Assembly (NCBI RefSeq): GCF_937976265.1
Contig: NZ_CALJRX010000303.1
Location: forward strand, 1-5,719
Direction: 5' to 3'
Length of the DNA stretch: 5,719 bases
Source of the DNA: an uncultured Haemophilus sp.
GTDB lineage: Bacteria > Pseudomonadota > Gammaproteobacteria > Enterobacterales > Pasteurellaceae
A model generated the notes under the pieces. It saw only the letters and a list, made by a program, of their open reading frames with translations. It was not told the DNA's origin and did not search any database. This document shows, in pieces, positions 1 through 3,828 of this stretch. Numbering within the stretch: the first letter of the stretch is position 1; each line of letters begins with the position of its first letter. The position numbers were made by a program, and so were the translations under genes.

Positions 1-401
1 GGGATGCTTTTACGGGTGCACGCCACCACCGCATTCGGGTTAATGGCTTTCGCATTGGCAATCATCTCTGCCGTATATTGCGCCACACCACAAGACCATT
101 CCAAAACAAGCTGCACCACTTTCCACGCTTGCTGTAATTTATCTGCAGAATCAACCGCACTTAGCAGTACAGTGCCGGCTTCAACGAATTCTCCTTCAGT
201 CACATACACCTGTGGGATTACGTCTAACTTTTTAAGTAACCGTTCAGCCACTGAAATACCCGCAACAATACCCGCATTTTTACGTTTAAATTCAATTTTT
301 GCTGGGACTTTTTCCACCCCTAATGCATGAGTGGTTAAATCACCTCGATAAATATCTTCTAATAAAAGATCATCGAGTTCTTTGTCTGAGAAATAAATCA
401 T
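1..401 (-). CDS. modD: ModD-family protein (NadC-like phosphoribosyltransferase), N-terminal 133 residues, cut by window edge
   Basis: The first 133 codons of a gene that runs off the left edge. The start (ATG at 401-399) follows an AAGGA ribosome site that overlaps the stop codon of the ATPase gene, 9 bases upstream, so the gene is the distal visible member of the ABC operon. The N-terminus has the family signature LLLEDIYRGDLTT (residues 12-24). The visible part ends in ACTRKSI plus a partial proline codon, matching the phosphate-binding TRKTxPG loop of quinolinate phosphoribosyltransferases. NadC makes nicotinate mononucleotide from quinolinate and PRPP. ModD proteins share that fold but are found beside molybdate transport genes (for example in Rhodobacter capsulatus), and their substrate is not established. 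The metal-transport setting favours ModD over true NadC. The C-terminal half, with the remaining active-site residues, is outside the window, so activity cannot be judged. Confidence 0.85.
   Translation of the reverse strand, partial: MIYFSDKELDDLLLEDIYRGDLTTHALGVEKVPAKIEFKRKNAGIVAGISVAERLLKKLDVIPQVYVTEGEFVEAGTVLLSAVDSADKLQQAWKVVQLVLEWSCGVAQYTAEMIANAKAINPNAVVACTRKSI
154..162 (-). repeat. DNA uptake signal sequence (Hin type)
   Basis: ACCGCACTT on the plus strand, a perfect reverse complement of AAGTGCGGT. It lies within modD. Confidence 0.9.
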
Positions 402-410
402 AGTTTATCC

Positions 411-1160
411 TTAAATGTTGAGATGTTTTTGCAATTCCTGAACTGAAGTGCGGTAAATTTTGGCGAGGTTTTCAAGCGTCATTAATTCACTTTTCTCACC
501 TTGTTGGAAACCAAATTCTTGATCGAGCATCGCAATATTCTCGGCTAAATAGGCCGCTTGTTGAGGGTTATGCGTGGTAATCAATAAGGCTATATTTTGA
601 TGCTGTAATTGCTTAATTTTTTCCAATACTCGAATTTGATTACCAAAATCAAGGCTGGCGGTCGGTTCGTCCATAATCAGCAATTTTGCCTGTTGAGCAA
701 TGGCTCGAGCAATAAGCACAAGCTGTTTTTCGCCACCGCTAAGTTCGTGGTAATAACGTTTGGCAAGATGTGTGATTTGTAATTCGTCTAAGGCAGAAAG
801 GGCAAGATCTTTATCTTCAGCTTTCGGTGTTTGATACCATTTCAAATAAGCAGAACGCCCCATCAATACCATATCTTGCACAAGAAATGGGAAAAGTTGA
901 GCATGTGCTTGTGGTACATAAGCAATTTCACGAGCTAGTTCGGTTGCAGAATAGGTTGCGAGCGGTCTATTTTGAAAGAGAATTTGCCCATTGAGTGCAG
1001 GTTGCAAACCAAGTAAGGTTTTTAAGAAAGTACTTTTCCCCGCTCCATTCGCGCCAAGCAAACAACAAATTTGTCGAGGTTTCAGAGCAAAATTGATGTT
1101 GTCTAACAACGGTTTATTGCCATAGCCAATGGTGAGCTGTTGGGTTTCAATTAAATTCAT
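411..1160 (-). CDS. ABC transporter ATP-binding protein of the FecE/BtuD/MolC type
   Basis: A 249-residue cytoplasmic ATPase that should power the permease encoded just upstream. All nucleotide-binding motifs are intact: Walker A GANGAGKST (36-44), Q-loop YVPQ (Q84), signature LSGGEKQ (140-146), Walker B LLIMDEP (160-166), D-loop SLD (169-171) and H-loop His197. The segment DMVLMGRSAYLKWY (96-109) after the Q-loop is typical of ATPases serving FecCD permeases. The reading frame stays open to 1205, but ATG 1160 is the better start: it forms an ATGA overlap with the permease stop, has an AGAGGG ribosome site 5 bases upstream, and gives an N-terminus (MNLIETQQLTIGYG) that fits the family, while the extra 15 residues would lie inside the permease gene. 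The molybdate/tungstate ATPase MolC (HI1470) is a relative by type, but from memory its sequence is clearly different, so I give no symbol. Confidence 0.93.
   Translation of the reverse strand: MNLIETQQLTIGYGNKPLLDNINFALKPRQICCLLGANGAGKSTFLKTLLGLQPALNGQILFQNRPLATYSATELAREIAYVPQAHAQLFPFLVQDMVLMGRSAYLKWYQTPKAEDKDLALSALDELQITHLAKRYYHELSGGEKQLVLIARAIAQQAKLLIMDEPTASLDFGNQIRVLEKIKQLQHQNIALLITTHNPQQAAYLAENIAMLDQEFGFQQGEKSELMTLENLAKIYRTSVQELQKHLNI
446..454 (+). repeat. DNA uptake signal sequence (Hin type)
   Basis: A perfect AAGTGCGGT followed by the expected AT-rich stretch (AAATTTT). It lies near the 3' end of the ATPase gene and is the only copy here in the forward orientation. Confidence 0.92.
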
Positions 1161-2170
1161 TTTCGCCCTCTCAGCAATAAATAGAGGAAAAACGGTGCGC
1201 CACAAGCAGAAGTTAAAATCCCTATTGGCAATTCAATGCTCGCAACCGTGCGGGCGAGCGTGTCGGTTAAAAGTAAGAAACTCGCGCCAAGCAATAATGA
1301 GGTGGGTAATAACAAAATAAAATTGGCCCCCACTAGCAATCGAGCAATATGTGGCACAAGCAAGCCAACCCAGCCAATAATGCCTGTAATTGAGACCGCA
1401 CTTGCAGTGCAAAGCGTGGTGAAAATGATCAAAATATAGCGAGTGCGTTGAATTGGAATGCCAAGGCTTTTGGCTTCATCTTCTTCTAAAGCAAGTAGAT
1501 TTAAGCGCCAGCGTAATAAGAAAAGTGGCAGAATACCAAGTATTAAAATAGGGGCAAGTTGACTTAATTCTTTCACGCCGACAGCCGTGAAACTACCTAA
1601 TAGCCAAAAGGTAATCGAAGGTAATTGGGTGAAAGGATCGGCTAGAATTTTTAACAGTGAAATACCCGCGCCGAGTAATGAACCGATAGCAATCCCTGAA
1701 AGCACTAAAACTAAAATTGGGTCTTGATTACGGCTTCGTGATGCGACCATAGAAACACACAGCACAGCCAAGATACCGCCAGTAAAAGCAAAAAGCTGCA
1801 CGTAAAACATCGGTAAATTGTAGAAAATTGCCAGTGATGCACCTAGTCCTGCACCGCTTGAAACACCTAAGATATCGGGAGAAACCAACGGATTTTTAAA
1901 CATCCCCTGATAAGTCGCCCCCGCTGCAGCCAGTGCTGCTCCCACTAAACACGCCACTAAAATACGTGGTGTGCGAATATGCCAAAGCACCGTTTCAACG
2001 GAAGATGGCGTTTGGCATTCTGTGTCAAAGACACAACGAATCGCTTGCCCTAGTTGAAGTGGAGAAATCGGAAATTTCCCCACGTTCAACGAGAGCAAAA
2101 TGGTGCCGACTAACAAAAGCACCAGCAAAGTGAAAAATACTTTCGGGTTACGCTGAACAAAATACGGCAT
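1157..2170 (-). CDS. FecCD-family ABC transporter permease
   Basis: A 337-residue inner-membrane permease of the BtuC/FhuB/FecCD/MolB family, usual length about 330, expected to form a homodimer with about ten membrane helices per subunit. Family hallmarks are in order: RTPR (66-69) leading into LVGAALAAAGATYQGMFKNPL (71-95) and SPDILGVSSGAG (97-108); the cytoplasmic coupling segment DEAKSLGIP (231-239) that contacts the ATPase; GIIGWVGLLVPHIAR (263-277); and the C-terminal LPIGILTSACGAPFFLYLLL (314-333). The start lies only 2 bases after the binding-protein stop (TAG CT ATG) with no convincing ribosome site, so translation is probably coupled to the upstream gene; its end overlaps the ATPase start by 4 bases. 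The family carries siderophores, haem, cobalamin and, in MolBC of H. influenzae, molybdate and tungstate. The permease sequence alone does not decide the cargo. Confidence 0.94.
   Translation of the reverse strand: MPYFVQRNPKVFFTLLVLLLVGTILLSLNVGKFPISPLQLGQAIRCVFDTECQTPSSVETVLWHIRTPRILVACLVGAALAAAGATYQGMFKNPLVSPDILGVSSGAGLGASLAIFYNLPMFYVQLFAFTGGILAVLCVSMVASRSRNQDPILVLVLSGIAIGSLLGAGISLLKILADPFTQLPSITFWLLGSFTAVGVKELSQLAPILILGILPLFLLRWRLNLLALEEDEAKSLGIPIQRTRYILIIFTTLCTASAVSITGIIGWVGLLVPHIARLLVGANFILLLPTSLLLGASFLLLTDTLARTVASIELPIGILTSACGAPFFLYLLLRGRK
1166..1171 (-). promoter_or_regulatory. Ribosome binding site that fixes the ATPase start
   Basis: AGAGGG on the minus strand, 5 bases before ATG 1160 and within the 3' end of the permease gene. 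It supports the 249-residue ATPase beginning MNLIETQQ over a 15-residue longer form starting at 1205. Confidence 0.7.
1395..1403 (-). repeat. DNA uptake signal sequence (Hin type)
   Basis: A perfect ACCGCACTT within the permease gene, in the segment coding for the region before GIIGWVGLLVPH. Confidence 0.9.
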
Positions 2171-2172
2171 AG

Positions 2173-3168
2173 CTATTTCACATCATGTAGCAATTGAGCC
2201 GCTTGTTCTGCGGTTAATTCAATCTGATAGAACAAGTGATAAAACGTTTGTACTTCTTTTGCAAATTCAGCAATAGGTTTACCGCTGACTAAATGAGAGA
2301 CCCAACGTACTCCAAGCAAACGATTCACACTAGGTGGCGAATCTAACCAACCAAATGGATTATTCGGAATTAAAAAAACTTGTCCATTTTTGACCGCACT
2401 TAATTGTTGCCATTGCGGATTATCTTTTAAGGTTTGCAAAAACTCAGGATATTGGCTAAAAATCACATCAGGATTCCATAATAAAAGTTGCTCCATCGAA
2501 ACCTGTGTTAGCCCTTTATGATCGCCTTCTACCACGTTTTTTAAACCGACGATTTCAATGGCTTCCGTATGAATGGAGCCTTTTTGTCCGGTTTGTAAGC
2601 CATCTGCACTACGAGCCAAATAGAAGGTTTTAGTAAATTTCGAAGCATTTTCGACCGCTTGTTTAAGGGTTTCTTCTGCATACTTCGCTTGAGGTTCAGT
2701 TACGTTTTCTACACCTAATACTTTGCCTAAATAACGTAAGGTAGTCGGTGTTTCACTGAGTTTGCCATCTAACAATAAATAAGGCACGCCCGTTTGCTCA
2801 AAAGTGCGCTTTGCTTGATCGATATAGTTTGGCGTAACATTACCCACATCAATAATTAAATTCGGTTGTAATGCCACAATTTTCTCTGGCGAAAGCGTGC
2901 TGCCTTTTCCAGCTATTTTCCCTAAGGTTGGTAAAGATTGCAGTGCTACAGGAAACAGTTTTCCGCGTTTTTCCATATTAAATCCCGCCAACCCCAACAA
3001 TTTATTCGGTGCACTTGAAAGCAATAACACATCAGCCGGATTACCTGCACTTAGCACTTTTTCAATTTTAGCGGACTGTGACAATTCCCCTGCCAGATAA
3101 GCGTTTTCTTCTGCTAATGCCCCCATTGCTACACAAAGTGATAGTACAACGCTTAACCATTTTTTCAT
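2173..3168 (-). CDS. Periplasmic substrate-binding protein of a metal/metal-chelate ABC transporter (FecB/BtuF/MolA class)
   Basis: A 331-residue class III (helical backbone) binding protein, the first gene of the leftward operon. Residues 1-19 form a signal peptide with a basic start (MKKW), a hydrophobic core and an ALA|EE cleavage site; Cys12 is not in a lipobox, so the protein should be soluble. The N-lobe has the family pattern ADVLLLSSAPNKLLGLAG (45-62) and SPEKIVALQPNLIID (93-107). The C-lobe has SMEQLLLWNPDVIFSQ (224-239) and KNGQVFLIPNNPFGW (260-274), followed by DSPPSVNRLLGVRWV (276-290). The PPSVNRLLG stretch is conserved in a subset of these proteins, in my recollection linked to metal or oxyanion rather than classical siderophore uptake, but I cannot verify that. 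A strong AAGGAG site sits 5 bases before the ATG. Molybdate or tungstate, free or chelated, is the favoured ligand from the ModE-like sites and modD; iron chelate, cobalamin or nickel remain possible. Confidence 0.9.
   Translation of the reverse strand: MKKWLSVVLSLCVAMGALAEENAYLAGELSQSAKIEKVLSAGNPADVLLLSSAPNKLLGLAGFNMEKRGKLFPVALQSLPTLGKIAGKGSTLSPEKIVALQPNLIIDVGNVTPNYIDQAKRTFEQTGVPYLLLDGKLSETPTTLRYLGKVLGVENVTEPQAKYAEETLKQAVENASKFTKTFYLARSADGLQTGQKGSIHTEAIEIVGLKNVVEGDHKGLTQVSMEQLLLWNPDVIFSQYPEFLQTLKDNPQWQQLSAVKNGQVFLIPNNPFGWLDSPPSVNRLLGVRWVSHLVSGKPIAEFAKEVQTFYHLFYQIELTAEQAAQLLHDVK
2393..2401 (-). repeat. DNA uptake signal sequence (Hin type), with extended consensus
   Basis: A perfect core on the minus strand followed by CAAAAAT and then, about 8 bases on, a T-run, which is the full extended uptake-signal pattern with two AT-rich blocks. 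It lies within the binding-protein gene. Confidence 0.95.
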
Positions 3169-3213
3169 TTTGTCTCCTTATTTTACGGCTCGAATTGATT
3201 CATTCCATCTTAA

Positions 3214-3237
3214 TGCTATATATCTTTTAACATAACA
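3214..3237. promoter_or_regulatory. Candidate ModE operator 1 (binding-protein side)
   Basis: A 24-base interrupted palindrome: TGCTATAT, an 8-base spacer, ACATAACA. From memory the E. coli modA operator is CGTTATAT, 8 bases, ACATAACG, so the right half matches 7 of 8, the left half 6 of 8, and the spacing is identical. The site lies 46-69 bases upstream of the binding-protein ATG and covers the best -10-like hexamer for the leftward operon, where bound molybdate-ModE would repress. ModE itself is not encoded in the window. AT-richness raises the chance of coincidence, but the second site nearby argues against it. Confidence 0.55.
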
Positions 3238-3245
3238 AATAAAGT
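3217..3245 (-). promoter_or_regulatory. Tentative promoter of the leftward ABC-modD operon
   Basis: On the minus strand a TATATA hexamer (3222-3217) could be the -10, with a poor -35 (ACTTTA, 3245-3240) 17 bases upstream. Transcription would start near 3210 and leave a leader of about 40 bases. The -10 lies inside ModE-like site 1, which fits repression. The region is so AT-rich that other registers are possible. Confidence 0.3.
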
Positions 3246-3249
3246 TTGA

Positions 3250-3278
3250 TAGAATGTTTTCGTTATGTTTTTTATTAT
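3250..3278 (+). promoter_or_regulatory. Tentative promoter of the rightward membrane-protein/receptor operon
   Basis: TATTAT (3273-3278) is a reasonable -10 with the start site expected near 3285, inside or just after ModE-like site 2. The hexamer 17 bases upstream (TAGAAT, 3250-3255) is a poor -35; TTGATA at 3246-3251 is closer to consensus but 21 bases away. The assignment rests on position and composition only. Confidence 0.27.
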
Positions 3279-3284
3279 ATAACA
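3261..3284. promoter_or_regulatory. Candidate ModE operator 2 (receptor side)
   Basis: A second 24-base site with the same architecture: CGTTATGT, an 8-base spacer, ATATAACA. Against the E. coli modA operator as I recall it, the left half matches 7 of 8 and the right half 6 of 8. It ends 28 bases before the ATG of the membrane-protein gene and so would cover the promoter or transcription start of the rightward operon. It starts 47 bases after operator 1. One site per divergent unit suggests coordinated repression when molybdate (or tungstate) is plentiful. Confidence 0.6.
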
Positions 3285-3312
3285 TTTATTATTCATAGCT
3301 AAAGGTGAAAAA

Positions 3313-3828
3313 ATGAAATGGGATGTGATTTATAAGTTTTGCTTACTTTGTATGCTCATTGCAGGATTGGCTGGAATATTGTTCAGCGGCTTAGGGATTT
3401 ACTTCCAGTGGCCCATTCAAGGCATCTTTCAGTTGCATTTAGGTTCTGCTTTACTGTTTATTTTGGGTGTAGCTTTACACTTCTTCAATCGTAAAAATAA
3501 AGCGGTCAAAATTGTGCAACAATTTACCGATTTGGTGTCTCATAACCGCTATCCCACCTATTGCAATTTAGATCGTTTGATCATGACGTTTGAGCACTTT
3601 TCAATTCTACAAATTGCGGAGCAACTTCAACTTACCCCTTCGATTTTACTCACAGAATTAGCTAACGGAAAAATAAACTTCAGCGATTCTAACCGCACTT
3701 TACGAGAAAATTTCCCCCATAATGATGAGAAGATTTTCGCTGCGATCACCATTGCATTGAAGTTACGTTTCAAACCTAACCTAAAAGGATGTTCCAATGG
3801 AAAAGAAACTGCTTTGCATCGCCATTAG
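3313..3828 (+). CDS. Uncharacterised two-helix membrane protein with a cytoplasmic C-terminal domain, coupled to the TonB receptor
   Basis: I do not recognise this 171-residue protein with certainty. Two hydrophobic helices are clear, about residues 8-30 and 37-58, followed by basic residues (RKNK, 60-63), which places both ends in the cytoplasm. Helix 2 and its edge carry His42 and His56, 14 residues apart. The soluble tail (about 64-171) is helical and has the segment ILQIAEQLQLTPSILLTELANGK (98-120, split here for description as ILQIAEQLQL and TPSILLTELANGK), which looks like a helix-turn-helix or a small helical domain. Further on come NRTLRENFPHNDEKI (127-141) and a final helix. The start ATG has AAGGTGA 4 bases upstream. 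The gene leads the rightward operon, and its last 32 bases overlap the receptor gene, implying joint translation. It could be an accessory or regulator of receptor-mediated uptake; no function is claimed. Confidence 0.8.
   Translation: MKWDVIYKFCLLCMLIAGLAGILFSGLGIYFQWPIQGIFQLHLGSALLFILGVALHFFNRKNKAVKIVQQFTDLVSHNRYPTYCNLDRLIMTFEHFSILQIAEQLQLTPSILLTELANGKINFSDSNRTLRENFPHNDEKIFAAITIALKLRFKPNLKGCSNGKETALHRH
3692..3700 (-). repeat. DNA uptake signal sequence (Hin type)
   Basis: A perfect ACCGCACTT within the membrane-protein gene, coding for part of the NRTLRENF segment. On the minus strand it is followed by a TTTATTTTT block at roughly the expected distance. Confidence 0.92.
3785..3789 (+). promoter_or_regulatory. 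Ribosome binding site of the receptor gene, inside the upstream gene
   Basis: AAGGA, 7 bases before ATG 3797. It lies in the coding region of the membrane protein, whose stop is 29 bases beyond the receptor start codon. It supports 3797 as the receptor start, which also gives a well-formed signal peptide. Confidence 0.75.

Noticed and set aside
4..330. Open reading frame of 108 codons on the plus strand
   Set aside because: It lies antisense to modD, whose protein shows clear family motifs; the plus-strand translation has no recognisable features.
402..410. Terminator between the ATPase and modD
   Set aside because: The 9-base gap has no hairpin and holds the ribosome site of modD, so transcription should read through.
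1161..1205. Longer ATPase with 15 extra N-terminal residues
   Set aside because: The extension lies inside the permease gene; ATG 1160 has a good ribosome site, an ATGA overlap and the family-like N-terminus.
411..3168. Ferrichrome-type fhu operon
   Set aside because: The known Haemophilus fhu order is ATPase, binding protein, permease, receptor in one direction; here the order is binding protein, permease, ATPase, modD with a divergent receptor.
3169..3312. Fur box controlling the receptor and ABC operons
   Set aside because: The AT-rich stretch around GATAGAATG has a few matches to the 19-base Fur consensus but no convincing inverted repeat, while the ModE pattern fits twice with exact spacing.
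3169..3312. Molybdenum-cofactor, cobalamin or other riboswitch in the leaders
   Set aside because: The leaders are short and AT-rich (about 30-45 bases after the tentative starts), with no room or conserved elements for such an RNA.
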